This document shows, in pieces, positions 1 through 7,833 of a stretch of 64,000 bases of DNA (positions are counted from its first letter, which is position 1; every line of letters begins with the position of its first letter). The notes beneath the pieces were generated by a model that was not told the origin of the DNA, ran no database searches, and saw only the letters and a list, made by a program, of their open reading frames with translations. The translations under genes were made by a program, and so were the position numbers. This stretch comes from JBBDWR01 sp040902745 (GTDB taxonomy: Bacteria; Actinomycetota; UBA4738; HRBIN12): assembly GCA_040902745.1 (NCBI GenBank), contig JBBDWR010000012.1, positions 47,592 through 111,591 on the forward strand, in the 5' to 3' direction.

Positions 1-1384
1 TGCAACGGAACGGTTCTGCCTCGAGCAATGCGAGACCGAGCAGCACGGGGACGCGGGTACCGTCCGTGAGCAGATACTCCTTCTCGAAGGGTTCTGCTCT
101 CCCCGTCGATAGCAGCCGCCGCACCGCAGCTGCGTCGATATCGGCGAACTCGGGTGGCGTCATCGCCGGCCAATCGATCAGGCCGGCTTCGAGTTCCTCG
201 CGCGTACGGCCGATCATCTCGAGGAACGCCTGGTTCGCGTCGAGGATTTGTCGCTCACCCGCGACCACCGATCCGATAACGTTCGACTCCATCAGCAGTC
301 GCAGGCGGGTCTCGCGTTCCCGCTCCGCATCGAGGAGCAGCACTCGCTGTAGGGCGAGGGCGGACTGCCGGGCGATCGCGACGATCAGATCACGCGCCGC
401 TGCATCGAACGACTGCTCGCTGTCGAAGACGAGGCCGAGGGCGCCGAGTGGCACGCCCCCGCTTTCCAGCGGGATCGAAGCCCACGAATCGGCGTCGAGC
501 GCTTCTACGAGCGGGGCGAGCATCGGATACCCGCCGACGATCGCCTCCCGAGTCCCGAACCAGAACGGCTCGTGCCTAGCCACGGCGTCCGTCGCGGGCA
601 TGCCCCCTTCCCGGGTGATCCCGTGGGCGATCTCCAGGCCATGCGCGTCGACCGCGGTTGCGCCGGCGAGTTGGAGTTCATCCCCGCGCGCCAGGAACAC
701 GAACGCCGCCTTCGCATCGAGGGAAGCTGGTCCCTCACGGAGCAGGATGTCGATGACCTGCTGCTCGGAGATCGCGGTCGCGAGCGCGGCCGTCAGATCC
801 TGCAGACGCTCGGTCCGCCGGTGTGCGCGCTCGGCTCGCGCACGCGCCTCACGCTCGGCGTCGAACAAGAACGCTCGCTGCAGCGCCTGTGCTCCTGTCC
901 GAGCGATCGACACGGTCATCGCCTGTTCGTCTTCCCCGAAGAGGTGCTCGCTCGCGAACCGAAGCGCGAGCGCGCCCAGAACTTGGCCGCGGACCGCCAG
1001 CGGCGCGACCGCGAGCGCGCCCGCATCGGGATCGTCCTCCGCCGCCACTACGGGGAAGGCGCGATGCACATCGTCCGCCGATGCGAGCCAGATCGGCTCA
1101 CCCGACCGCAGGCACGCGGCGACGGGGACATCCGCCGAGGCGGGGAAGCGGGCCCATCGCGCCAACCGATCATCATCGAGCCCCGACGCGGCCAGCACGG
1201 AGATCTCTCCAGGGCCGACCGGAACCGAGACCGTGGCCTGCGCCGCGTCGAGCGCGACCCGCGACTCCCGCGCGAGCACCTCCGCGACCTCTTCCGGTGT
1301 CCCGGCCTCCGCGAGCCCTGCTGACACGGCGTGCAAGCGGGCGATGCGCGACAGCACCTCTCGGTCATCAGCGCTCGGATTCAC
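1..1384 (-). CDS. GAF-GAF-PAS sensor protein (3' end outside window)
   Basis: An open minus-strand frame runs off the left edge; about 460 N-terminal residues are visible. The protein reads as two GAF-like domains (roughly residues 10-165 and 185-345, each with the alternating hydrophobic strands and the APLAVRGQVLGALAL / IPLESGGVPLGALGL type core). A PAS domain follows (about 355-460, with ESNVIGSVVAGERQILDANQ and DGTRVPVLLGLALLE). Start taken as GTG at 1384, with a weak GGGAG about 11 bases upstream. The missing C-terminus could be a SpoIIE-type PP2C phosphatase or a histidine kinase. The former fits the sigma-factor partner-switching genes next door, but this is inference. The long plus-strand frame over the same DNA is its shadow. 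Confidence 0.8.
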   Translation of the reverse strand, partial: MNPSADDREVLSRIARLHAVSAGLAEAGTPEEVAEVLARESRVALDAAQATVSVPVGPGEISVLAASGLDDDRLARWARFPASADVPVAACLRSGEPIWLASADDVHRAFPVVAAEDDPDAGALAVAPLAVRGQVLGALALRFASEHLFGEDEQAMTVSIARTGAQALQRAFLFDAEREARARAERAHRRTERLQDLTAALATAISEQQVIDILLREGPASLDAKAAFVFLARGDELQLAGATAVDAHGLEIAHGITREGGMPATDAVARHEPFWFGTREAIVGGYPMLAPLVEALDADSWASIPLESGGVPLGALGLVFDSEQSFDAAARDLIVAIARQSALALQRVLLLDAERERETRLRLLMESNVIGSVVAGERQILDANQAFLEMIGRTREELEAGLIDWPAMTPPEFADIDAAAVRRLLSTGRAEPFEKEYLLTDGTRVPVLLGLALLEAEPFRC

Positions 1385-1425
1385 GGGTCGGTCGCTCCCG
1401 CTCGCCGGGGCAGACACGCCGACAT

Positions 1426-1451
1426 GTTTGGCCGTTCCGGAGGTCGGGAAA
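1426..1451 (+). promoter_or_regulatory. candidate SigB/SigF-type promoter
   Basis: GTTT at 1426-1429 and GGGAAA from 1446, separated by 16 bases, about 40 bases before the small membrane protein gene. The -10 deviates from GGGTAT, so this is the weakest of the three stress-type promoters here. Confidence 0.35.
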
Positions 1452-1489
1452 CATCTCGGTGCAGCCACGCCAACCGAGGGGGACCCGAC

Positions 1490-1666
1490 ATGCAGCTCGC
1501 AATGCTTGCAGCGAATTCCGGCGGCGCGACGATCCTGTGGATCATCGCCGCCATTTTGGTCGTCGCGGGGATCGTGACCTTGATCCGTGGCGCCGTGGTC
1601 TTCGGCATCGTCCTGATCGTCGCCGGACTGCTCGTGGGTCCCGGCGGGGTCAGCATCTTCAGCTGA
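1490..1666 (+). CDS. GPGG-motif small membrane protein
   Basis: 58 residues. A short N-terminus is followed by one long hydrophobic stretch (about residues 14-50) containing an LIRG turn, and ends in LLVGPGGVSIFS. This matches the actinobacterial family named for its GPGG motif; its function is unknown. ATG at 1490 follows GAGGGGGA. It probably forms two short membrane segments in the plasma membrane. It is monocistronic, transcribed away from the sensor gene and convergent with the sigma factor gene, with a possible stress-type promoter upstream. Confidence 0.85.
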   Translation: MQLAMLAANSGGATILWIIAAILVVAGIVTLIRGAVVFGIVLIVAGLLVGPGGVSIFS

Positions 1667-1687
1667 CGTAGTTCCGGACCACACCGC

Positions 1688-1768
1688 GCCCCGGCGCGGC
1701 GGTGGCTCCCTCCCACCGGGTCGAGCCCGTGCGCCCGGACCGGGAGGGGGTCTCCCCCGCGCCGGGGC
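1688..1768. terminator. large nested inverted repeat between convergent genes
   Basis: Outer arms GCCCCGGCGCGG (1688-1699) and CCGCGCCGGGGC (1757-1768) are a perfect 12-bp inverted repeat. Nested inside are CCCTCCC (1708-1714) with GGGAGGG (1742-1748) and a GGGGG-TCT-CCCCC hairpin (1746-1758). It lies between the 3' ends of the small membrane protein gene and the sigma factor gene, so a bidirectional terminator is the natural reading. There is no T tract. Confidence 0.6.
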
Positions 1769-1814
1769 GGTTCCGTGTCCGATCCCGTCGCGGTGTGGGG
1801 GTGGTGCGCGCGCT

Positions 1815-2651
1815 TCACGCCTCGGACCCTTCCTGCGCGCCGGCGGACTCCCGCAGGCGCGCGAGGGTCTTCGAGAGCAGCCGCGAGACGTGCATCTGTG
1901 AGATCCCGATCTCCTCGGCGATCTCGCTCTGGCTGCGATCCTTGATGAATCGCAGGTAGAGGATCTTCCGCTCCCGCGCGGGTACCCGACGCAGCTCCTC
2001 CGCGACGCTCGCCCATTCCTCGATCAACTCGTAGGTTTCGTCCTCGTCGCCCGGATCGATGCCGGGCATCTGCTCGTCACCGCCGGGCGCGGGCGCGTCG
2101 AGCGACGAGGTCGAATACGCCTCCGACGCATCCATCGCCTCGAGAACGTCGTCCTGGGTCACCTCCGCACGCCGCGCGATCTCCTCCACGGTCGGCGACC
2201 GACCGAGTTCCTGGCCGAGATCACGGACCACCGAGTTCACCTGCAAGCTGAGTTCCTTCAAACGCCGGGGAACACGCACAGCCCACCCCGTGTCGCGGAA
2301 GTGCCGCTTGAGCTCACCCACGATCGTGACCGAGGCGAACGTCGCGAATTTCACGCCACGGTCGGGATCGAACCGGTCGACCGCCTTCACGAGGGCCATC
2401 GACGCGACCTGCTGAAGATCCTCCAACGGTTCGCCTCGGCCGGAGAACCGACGTGCGAGGTAATCGGCCAGCGGGCGGAACCGCAGGACGAGATCATCCC
2501 GGGCGCCGCCGTCGTCGGCTCTGCGCGAGAAGCGTTCCGCCACCCACGCTTCGTCCGCGTTCGCGGTGCGCGCTGCTTCGGCGATCGCCTCGGCGTCGTC
2601 GGCGTCGACCGCTGTCGTGTCGGCCGATCGAACGGGCGGCTCGTCGGACAT
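1815..2651 (-). CDS. RNA polymerase sigma factor, SigB/SigF/SigG group
   Basis: 278 residues. Region 2 begins with DDLVLRFRPLADYLARRF and carries the -10-recognition helix (DRGVKFATFASVTIVGELKRHFRDTGW). Region 3 is LKELSLQVN to about residue 165. Region 4 has the LRRVPARERKILYLRFIKDRSQSEIAEEIGISQMHVSRLL helix-turn-helix. This layout is that of general-stress and sporulation group 3 sigma factors. Its start overlaps the stop of the upstream RsbW-like gene, so the two are co-translated as sigma factor and anti-sigma factor. It likely recognises GTTT-N15/16-GGGTAY promoters such as those at 3887 and 4401. The acidic linker (about 193-215, rich in D/E) is unremarkable. Confidence 0.93.
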   Translation of the reverse strand: MSDEPPVRSADTTAVDADDAEAIAEAARTANADEAWVAERFSRRADDGGARDDLVLRFRPLADYLARRFSGRGEPLEDLQQVASMALVKAVDRFDPDRGVKFATFASVTIVGELKRHFRDTGWAVRVPRRLKELSLQVNSVVRDLGQELGRSPTVEEIARRAEVTQDDVLEAMDASEAYSTSSLDAPAPGGDEQMPGIDPGDEDETYELIEEWASVAEELRRVPARERKILYLRFIKDRSQSEIAEEIGISQMHVSRLLSKTLARLRESAGAQEGSEA

Positions 2652-3049
2652 CAGGCGTCTCGCGAGGAACCGAGCGGCACGGTGAAGGTGACCGACGGGT
2701 GTCCGTCGTCGTCCGTGAACGCGAGGTCGTCGACCAGGGCCGACAGGATCTGCGCGCCGAAGGACCCGTGCTCCGTTGCGGGCGACCAGCCGTCCACACC
2801 CCCATCGGTGGCAACCCGCACCTGCACACGATGCTCGCGGGGGTCGATCGCCAGACTCAGCGTCGAGGCCGGCCCCACCGCGAGCATCCGTCCCGCGGCC
2901 TCGTCCACCGCAAGGCGGAGGTCCTCGATCTCGTCGAGCGTCGCATCCAACCGCGCGGCGACCCCGGCGGCGACGGTCCGGAGTAGGTGGACATGCTGAG
3001 GCGTCGCGGTGATCGTGACACTGACGAAGGGGTCGGCGACGGGGCTCAC
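2651..3049 (-). CDS. RsbW-like anti-sigma factor (HATPase)
   Basis: 132 residues with the GHKL ATPase fold of serine kinase anti-sigma factors: the N-box region LRLAVDEAAGRML (about residues 44-57) and a C-terminal FGAQILSALVDDLAFTDDDG segment. The canonical N-box Asn is not obvious, so ATP binding may be weak. Location and the one-base overlap with the sigma gene make it the probable antagonist of that sigma factor, itself released by the STAS protein encoded divergently. Expected to be cytoplasmic. Confidence 0.8.
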   Translation of the reverse strand: MSPVADPFVSVTITATPQHVHLLRTVAAGVAARLDATLDEIEDLRLAVDEAAGRMLAVGPASTLSLAIDPREHRVQVRVATDGGVDGWSPATEHGSFGAQILSALVDDLAFTDDDGHPSVTFTVPLGSSRDA

Positions 3050-3165
3050 GCGCCGCCTATACTAGCTGCGCTTCGCGCCCTGCTTCGGACGGGCTCCGGC
3101 GCCACGATGGCCGCCCCGGCCGCGATCCGACGGTCGACGCGGCACCGACGCGAGAGGGGTCTCGG

Positions 3166-3486
3166 ATGGATCTCAAGATCGATACGCAAGCCCAGGACGA
3201 CCGAACCGTCATGACGCTCGAGGGTGAGGTGGATCTGTCCACCGCTCCCGCACTCCGACAGCAGCTCGCCTCGATCGTCGACGGCGGCGCCGACCACGTC
3301 GTGGTCGATCTCCGACAGGTCGGATTCATGGACTCGACCGGCCTCGGCGTGCTGATGGGTGCACATCTTCGGCTGCGCGAGCGAGACGGCGATCTATCGA
3401 TCGTAGCCGAGGAGGGACCGGTGCTCCGCGTGCTCACGCTCGCGAAGCTCACCGACGTGTTTCCCGTCTCGAGCACCCTGCCGTGA
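3166..3486 (+). CDS. STAS-domain anti-sigma factor antagonist
   Basis: 106 residues, a complete STAS domain. The phosphorylatable serine lies in the FMDSTGLGVLMGAH motif (about residues 54-67), the classic site where an RsbW-type kinase inactivates the antagonist. Divergent from the sigma/RsbW pair and overlapping the next gene by four bases (GTGA). Expected role: unphosphorylated protein sequesters the RsbW-like kinase and frees the sigma factor under stress. Confidence 0.92.
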   Translation: MDLKIDTQAQDDRTVMTLEGEVDLSTAPALRQQLASIVDGGADHVVVDLRQVGFMDSTGLGVLMGAHLRLRERDGDLSIVAEEGPVLRVLTLAKLTDVFPVSSTLP

Positions 3487-3863
3487 GCGCTGCCTCACTC
3501 GGCGAAACCGAATCCATGGGTGCCACGCTCCGGCTTCGACCCGACCCCGCACTGGCGGCGACCGCCAGGCTCTTCGCTGCCGCCGTGGCGCGGCGAGCCG
3601 GTGTCGGCCAGGAGCGCATCGACGACCTCAAGCTCGCCGTCACGGAGGCGTGCGCCGCGGCGATCGACGCGGGGAGCGCGGTCGAGATCGACGTAGCCGC
3701 CAACGATGGTCGTGTCGCTGTCGTCGTGCGTGCGTCCCGCATCGGCGAGGATCGCGCGAGTGCCCCCGATGCCCCGATCGGACGTCTCGATCTGATCCGG
3801 GCCCTTTTCGATGACGTGGAGACCTCACCGGGGTCGATCAGCTTCTCCCTGTCCCCCACCTGA
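3483..3863 (+). CDS. ATP-binding anti-sigma-like protein
   Basis: 126 residues; GTG start overlaps the STAS stop. It resembles RsbW/SpoIIAB (LRPDPALAATARLFAAAVARRAGV, then DDLKLAVTEACAAAIDAG as the degenerate N-box region) and ends in strand-rich sequence. It is shorter and more degenerate than a true kinase, lacking a clear GxGL lid. It is a second candidate partner for the STAS protein translated just before it, so the module has alternative switches. Confidence 0.7.
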   Translation: MSAASLGETESMGATLRLRPDPALAATARLFAAAVARRAGVGQERIDDLKLAVTEACAAAIDAGSAVEIDVAANDGRVAVVVRASRIGEDRASAPDAPIGRLDLIRALFDDVETSPGSISFSLSPT

Positions 3864-3885
3864 CCTCCGGAAACACGCTCCGTTC

Positions 3886-3910
3886 GGTTGAGGCCCCGTC
3901 GAGTGGGTAT
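3886..3910 (+). promoter_or_regulatory. candidate SigB/SigF-type promoter
   Basis: GGTT at 3886-3889 and GGGTAT at 3905-3910 with a 15-base spacer, 58 bases before the next HATPase gene. Good match to the actinobacterial stress-sigma consensus; suggests feedback control by the sigma factor encoded at 1815-2651. Confidence 0.55.
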
Positions 3911-3967
3911 CTCCCATGAGCCCGGAACGACGAGCACGGGAGACATACCATCGGAGGGAAGTAACTC

Positions 3968-4411
3968 GTGACCGTGGAGCTCGACATCAGCTTGCTGCCC
4001 GACACGATGGCCCCCGCTCGCGCACGTCGGGCGATCCGGACCCTACGCGGAACGGTTCCCCGAGACCGCGTCGAGGACTTGGAACTGCTGGTCAGCGAAC
4101 TCGTGACGAACGTCGTGCAACACGCGGGCGGACGGGAAACCGTCGAATGGATCCGGATGCACGTTGCAGCCGCGACCGGCGCGGTCCGCGTCGAGATCTC
4201 CGACCCGGGCGCCGGAACCCCTGTTCAACGCGACCCGTACGACGGGCACGTTTCGGGCTGGGGGCTGACCTTCGTGGATCGTCTCTCGACGCGGTGGGGT
4301 ATCGACGAGGACCAAGGGAAAACGGTGTGGTTCGAACTGGATACCGCCGGCGCCGAACGGGGGGAGTCCCCCTCCTCGGGCCGGTCTGGGAGCGACCTCC
4401 GTTTGGGCTAA
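3968..4411 (+). CDS. ATP-binding protein, RsbW/SpoIIAB-like HATPase
   Basis: 147 residues; GTG start after GGAGGGAAGTAACTC. This one keeps the ATPase motifs: LELLVSELVTNVVQHA (N-box with Asn), VRVEISDPGAG (G1, DxGxG) and GWGLTFVDRLSTRWG (GxGL lid). It is typical of the streptomycete-type single-domain HATPases that switch sigma factors. Its own stress-type promoter lies upstream, and the csbD promoter is within its last codons. The target is unknown; it is the best-conserved kinase candidate in the module. Confidence 0.88.
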   Translation: MTVELDISLLPDTMAPARARRAIRTLRGTVPRDRVEDLELLVSELVTNVVQHAGGRETVEWIRMHVAAATGAVRVEISDPGAGTPVQRDPYDGHVSGWGLTFVDRLSTRWGIDEDQGKTVWFELDTAGAERGESPSSGRSGSDLRLG

Positions 4412-4426
4412 CCCGACAGCGGGTAC
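4401..4426 (+). promoter_or_regulatory. strong SigB/SigF-type promoter of csbD
   Basis: GTTT (4401-4404), 16-base spacer, GGGTAC (4421-4426): near-consensus stress sigma promoter, 80 bases before csbD. CsbD was first defined as a SigmaB-controlled protein in Bacillus, which supports the reading. Confidence 0.7.
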
Positions 4427-4507
4427 GCACAGCAGGTAAACGGTCACGAGCGGTGACCACCGCCATCGATCGGCCGGCAACCAGCCGGGCCAACGAGGAG
4501 GAACGAC

Positions 4508-4693
4508 ATGGGCGAGAAGATGGACGAAGCCAAGGGCAAGGCCAAGCAAGCGGTCGGCGACGCCACCGACGACGACGACCTCAAGCGCGAAGGCAAGATG
4601 GACGAGGTCGGCGCCAAGGTCAAGGAGAAGACCGGCGACGCGGTCGACGCGGTCAAGGACAAGACCAAGCAGCTGACCGACGACGACCGCTAG
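4508..4693 (+). CDS. csbD: CsbD family stress protein
   Basis: 61 residues, very hydrophilic and lysine/aspartate-rich: MGEKMDEAKGKAKQAVGDAT followed by a second repeat-like KREGKMDEVGAKVKEKTGDA. This fits the CsbD family of small general-stress proteins of unknown biochemical role. ATG follows CGAGGAGGAACGAC (strong SD). Preceded by a consensus stress promoter and followed by a terminator, so it is a monocistronic, probably highly expressed stress gene. Confidence 0.93.
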   Translation: MGEKMDEAKGKAKQAVGDATDDDDLKREGKMDEVGAKVKEKTGDAVDAVKDKTKQLTDDDR

Positions 4694-4712
4694 GCCTTCA
4701 CTCGGGCCCCCA

Positions 4713-4743
4713 AGAAGCCCCTGGCGCCATGTCGGGGGCTTCT
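4713..4743 (+). terminator. rho-independent-like terminator after csbD
   Basis: Perfect 9-bp stem AGAAGCCCC (4713-4721) / GGGGCTTCT (4735-4743), 20 bases after the csbD stop; only a short T-containing tail. Confidence 0.75.
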
Positions 4744-4762
4744 GTCATGAGAGCATGCCCGC

Positions 4763-5311
4763 GTGACGAGTGATCAGGGCTCCGGCGACACCCCTCTCGA
4801 CGAGGCAGTTGCCCGCGCGGACGAGGAGGAACCGGACGAAGATCCGAAGGAGCGCCTCAACCGCAAGCTGATCGAGGTCCTGAACGAGCTTCGCGTCGGA
4901 TTGCCCGGCGTGCAGGTGCTGTTCGCGTTCCTGCTGACGCTTCCGTTCACCGCGGAGTTCGGCAAGATCTCGCCGTTCCAGCGCGACGTCTACGCGGTCA
5001 GCCTGTTCGCGTCGGCGGTGGCATCGCTGCTGATGATCGCCCCGGCCGCCTACCACCGGCATCGGTTCGCAACCATGCAGCACGAAACGGTCCAGGCGAA
5101 GCTCGAGATGCTCGTGACGCAGGGACGCCTCGCGATCGCAGGGCTCGCGACGTTTGCGATCTCGATGTCGCTGGTCGTGTTCCTCGTCTTCGATGTGATC
5201 TTGAGTCTGCGATGGGCGGGCCTCGGCGCAGGGACGCTCGCGTTGGGCTTCCTGTGGTTCTGGTACGGACTCCCGATCTCGCGCCGGCGTCGAGACCCGA
5301 CACAGCCGTAG
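4763..5311 (+). CDS. DUF6328 family membrane protein
   Basis: 182 residues, GTG start. An acidic N-terminus (about residues 1-30) precedes NRKLIEVLNELRVGLPGVQVLFAFLL, the hallmark of the DUF6328 family. Four membrane segments can be seen (about 48-64, 80-100, 128-150, 155-172), then a basic tail. Function unknown; often near stress or regulatory genes in actinomycetes. Convergent with the threonine aldolase gene with no spacer. Confidence 0.85.
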   Translation: MTSDQGSGDTPLDEAVARADEEEPDEDPKERLNRKLIEVLNELRVGLPGVQVLFAFLLTLPFTAEFGKISPFQRDVYAVSLFASAVASLLMIAPAAYHRHRFATMQHETVQAKLEMLVTQGRLAIAGLATFAISMSLVVFLVFDVILSLRWAGLGAGTLALGFLWFWYGLPISRRRRDPTQP

Positions 5312-6340
5312 TCAGGCCGTGAGGGACGCGCGAACAGCCGCGGCGGCCGCCTCGACGTCCGGATCGCCTACGTCGAGGTGCCAGACGAATCGAACCTTCC
5401 ACGGCGTCGCGTCCGCGAGCAGTCCATGTTGCTCGAGTCGCTCGGTCGCCTCTTCGGTCGACCACGAACCGATCTGCGCGAACACCATGTTCGTCTCGAC
5501 CCGGCTCGGCTCGACCTCGACCGACGGGATCTGCGCCAGCAACTCGGCGAACCTGCGCGCCCGCGCGTGATCCTCGGCCAGTCGCTGCACGTGATGGTCG
5601 AGCGCGTACATCGCCGCAGCCGCGAGAACACCGACTTGGCGCATCGCTCCCCCGAACTGCAGCCGATATCGGAGCGCACGCCGGATCGTCCGTTCGTCGC
5701 CGACCAGCATCGAGCCGGCCGGTGCGCCGAGGCCCTTGGAGAAGCAGACGTTGATCGAGTCGAACGGCGCGGCCAGTTCCGCCAGCGACGCTCCCGTCGC
5801 GACGTGCGCGTTCCATAGGCGGGCGCCGTCCAGGTGCGTGCGCAGCCCGTGTCGGTCGGCGAGTTCTCGAACCCGCAGGGCATGCTTCGCTGAGAGCACC
5901 AGTCCGCCGCAGGCGTTGTGGGTGTTCTCGAGCGCGACGAGACGGGTGACCGAATCGTCGGCGTCCTCGTCGGTCTGGATGAACGGCTCGAGTTGTTCGA
6001 TCGGCAGCGTTCCGTCCTCGGAATCGAACCCGCGCAACTGCACGCCCGAGAGGGCAGCCGCTCCCCCCATCTCGTACAACATCAGATGACTCCGTTGATG
6101 ACAGAGGATCTCGTCGCCGCTGTTGCACTGGACACGTACCGCGACCTGGTTGCTCATCGTCCCCGTCGGGAACCACATCGCAGCGTCTTTGCCGAGCAGG
6201 TCCGCCACGCGCTCTTGCAGCGCATTGATCGTGGGGTCCTCGCCCGACTCGTCGTCGCCCACCTCGGCTTCGGCGATCGCTCGGCGCATCTGTGCACCGG
6301 GTCGGGTCTTGGTGTCGGAACGCAGGTCGATCGGTCGCAT
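5312..6340 (-). CDS. ltaE: low-specificity L-threonine aldolase
   Basis: 342 residues. A fold-type I PLP enzyme that cleaves L-threonine/allo-threonine to glycine and acetaldehyde. Visible signatures: DLRSDTKTRPGAQMRRAI at the N-terminus, FPTGTMSNQVAVRVQ, HLDGARLWNA, and the PLP lysine in NVCFSKGLGAPAGSML. Start at 6340 is set by GGAGGAA seven bases upstream; longer upstream extensions run through the operator and are shadows. Divergent from an aminotransferase gene, with the TGTCGACA operator between them overlapping a TATACT -10 box for this gene. That operator links it to the amine regulon 15-45 kb away. Glycine production is notable because a glycine-reductase-type system is in the same regulon. 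Confidence 0.92.
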   Translation of the reverse strand: MRPIDLRSDTKTRPGAQMRRAIAEAEVGDDESGEDPTINALQERVADLLGKDAAMWFPTGTMSNQVAVRVQCNSGDEILCHQRSHLMLYEMGGAAALSGVQLRGFDSEDGTLPIEQLEPFIQTDEDADDSVTRLVALENTHNACGGLVLSAKHALRVRELADRHGLRTHLDGARLWNAHVATGASLAELAAPFDSINVCFSKGLGAPAGSMLVGDERTIRRALRYRLQFGGAMRQVGVLAAAAMYALDHHVQRLAEDHARARRFAELLAQIPSVEVEPSRVETNMVFAQIGSWSTEEATERLEQHGLLADATPWKVRFVWHLDVGDPDVEAAAAAVRASLTA

Positions 6341-6356
6341 CGAGATTCCTCCGCCG

Positions 6357-6374
6357 GAATGTCGACAGTATACA
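6357..6374 (+). promoter_or_regulatory. TGTCGACA operator, site A
   Basis: GAATGTCGACAGTATACA, between divergent ltaE and the class III aminotransferase gene. On the minus strand TATACT (6367-6372) is a good -10 about 27 bases before the ltaE ATG; on the plus strand TACAAT (6371-6376) can serve the aminotransferase gene. Matches seven other sites in the window (consensus GATTGTCGACAGTCTACA). Confidence 0.75.
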
Positions 6375-6421
6375 ATCGCGCCCCAAGCGCACTGCGTGCG
6401 ACCGGCAGATAGGGGTGCGAG

Positions 6422-7780
6422 ATGGGCAAGATCGCCAGGGGGCGACTCGAGGGATTGCTCCAGGACGAACAAGCGCGATTCACTCGCGAGCACCCCCGCT
6501 CCGAGGCGTTGTTCGAACAGGCCAAGGGGTCATTGCTGGGAGGGGTGCCTATGCCCTGGATGACCGAGTGGGCAGGTCCTTTCCCCGTCTTCGTGACCGA
6601 GGCCGAGGGATCCCGGTTCGAGGACGTCGACGGCAACAGCTACGTCGATCTGTGCCTTGGCGACACCGGCGCGATGGCCGGGCATGCCCCCAAGGCATCG
6701 GTGGAGGCGATCGCCGCGCAGGCGGCCAAGGGGATCACCTTGATGCTCCCGACCGAGGACGCGATCTGGGTGGGCCGGGAGATGCACCGGCGGTTCGGGT
6801 TGCCGTATTGGCAGTTCTGCCTGACGGCGACCGACGCCAACCGGTTCACGATCCGCATCGCCCGTGAACTCACCGGCCGCGACAAGATCCTCGTCTACAA
6901 CTGGTGCTACCACGGTTCGGTCGACGAGACGATGACGACGATCTCCGACGACGGGTCGCTCCAGCCCCGGCTCGGCAACGTCGGACCTCCCGTGGACTTC
7001 GCGCTCACGACGCGCGTCGTGGAATGGAACGATCTCGATGCGCTCGAGGCGGCGCTCGCGCACGGGGACGTCGCCTGTGTGCTTGCCGAACCCGCGCTGA
7101 CGAACATCGGGATCGTGCCGCCCGACCCCGGTTACCACGACGCCTTGCGAGAGCTGTGCACCAAGTACGAGACGTTCCTGGTGATCGACGAGACGCACAC
7201 GATCTGCGCCGGTCCCGGCGGGGCGACCAGGGCCTGGGGGCTCGAGCCGGACTTCGTCACGATCGGCAAGCCGCTCGCCGCGGGTGTTCCCGCCGCCTCC
7301 TACGGCATGAGCGAGAGGGTCGCGCAGATGATCTACGACCGACCCCAGATCCTCGAGCGCTCGGACACGGGAGGGATCGGCGGCACGTTGTCGGGCAACG
7401 CGCTCTCACTCGCCGGGATGCGTGCAACGCTGGACAACGTGTTGACCGATGAGGCTTTCGATCGGATGTTCGCACTGGCCGAACGCTGGACGGACGGTGT
7501 ACAGACCGGGATCGAGGCCCACGCCCTTCCTTGGACGGTGCAGCGTCTAGGCGCCCGAGCCGAGTACTGGTTCTGCGATCCGACTCCCCGCAACGGTGGA
7601 CAGGCGGCGGCCGCACACGACGCCGAGCTGGCCCGCTACACACATCTGTTCGCCCTCAACCGAGGGGTGCTCCTCACGCCTTTCCATAACATGGCGCTGA
7701 TGAGCCCGGCGACCACGATCGCCGACGTTGACAGGCACACGGAGGTGTTCGCGGAGACCGCGTCGGCGCTCGTCGGCTGA
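6422..7780 (+). CDS. class III aminotransferase, glutamate-1-semialdehyde aminotransferase-like
   Basis: 452 residues. Fold-type I PLP enzyme: DVDGNSYVDLCLGDTGAMAGH near residue 70, YHGSVDE for the phosphate/aromatic pocket (about 163), VIDETHT with Asp256, and the PLP lysine Lys283 in TIGKPLAAGVP. The LCLGD and MAGHAP segments resemble GSA-type and beta-amino acid aminotransferases rather than gamma-aminobutyrate types. It is not the heme-pathway HemL by context. SD AGGGGTG precedes ATG 6422. Shares operator site A with ltaE, so it is probably part of the same amine regulon; the amino donor is unknown. Confidence 0.88.
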   Translation: MGKIARGRLEGLLQDEQARFTREHPRSEALFEQAKGSLLGGVPMPWMTEWAGPFPVFVTEAEGSRFEDVDGNSYVDLCLGDTGAMAGHAPKASVEAIAAQAAKGITLMLPTEDAIWVGREMHRRFGLPYWQFCLTATDANRFTIRIARELTGRDKILVYNWCYHGSVDETMTTISDDGSLQPRLGNVGPPVDFALTTRVVEWNDLDALEAALAHGDVACVLAEPALTNIGIVPPDPGYHDALRELCTKYETFLVIDETHTICAGPGGATRAWGLEPDFVTIGKPLAAGVPAASYGMSERVAQMIYDRPQILERSDTGGIGGTLSGNALSLAGMRATLDNVLTDEAFDRMFALAERWTDGVQTGIEAHALPWTVQRLGARAEYWFCDPTPRNGGQAAAAHDAELARYTHLFALNRGVLLTPFHNMALMSPATTIADVDRHTEVFAETASALVG

Positions 7781-7833
7781 CGATGTGCCAGATGCTCGAC
7801 GCGACGCGGCTGAACGCCCACGAATACGGGCCG

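Noticed and set aside
66..1577. 503-codon plus-strand frame over the left end
   Set aside because: Ser/Arg-rich shadow of the minus-strand GAF-GAF-PAS gene, which has recognisable domains.
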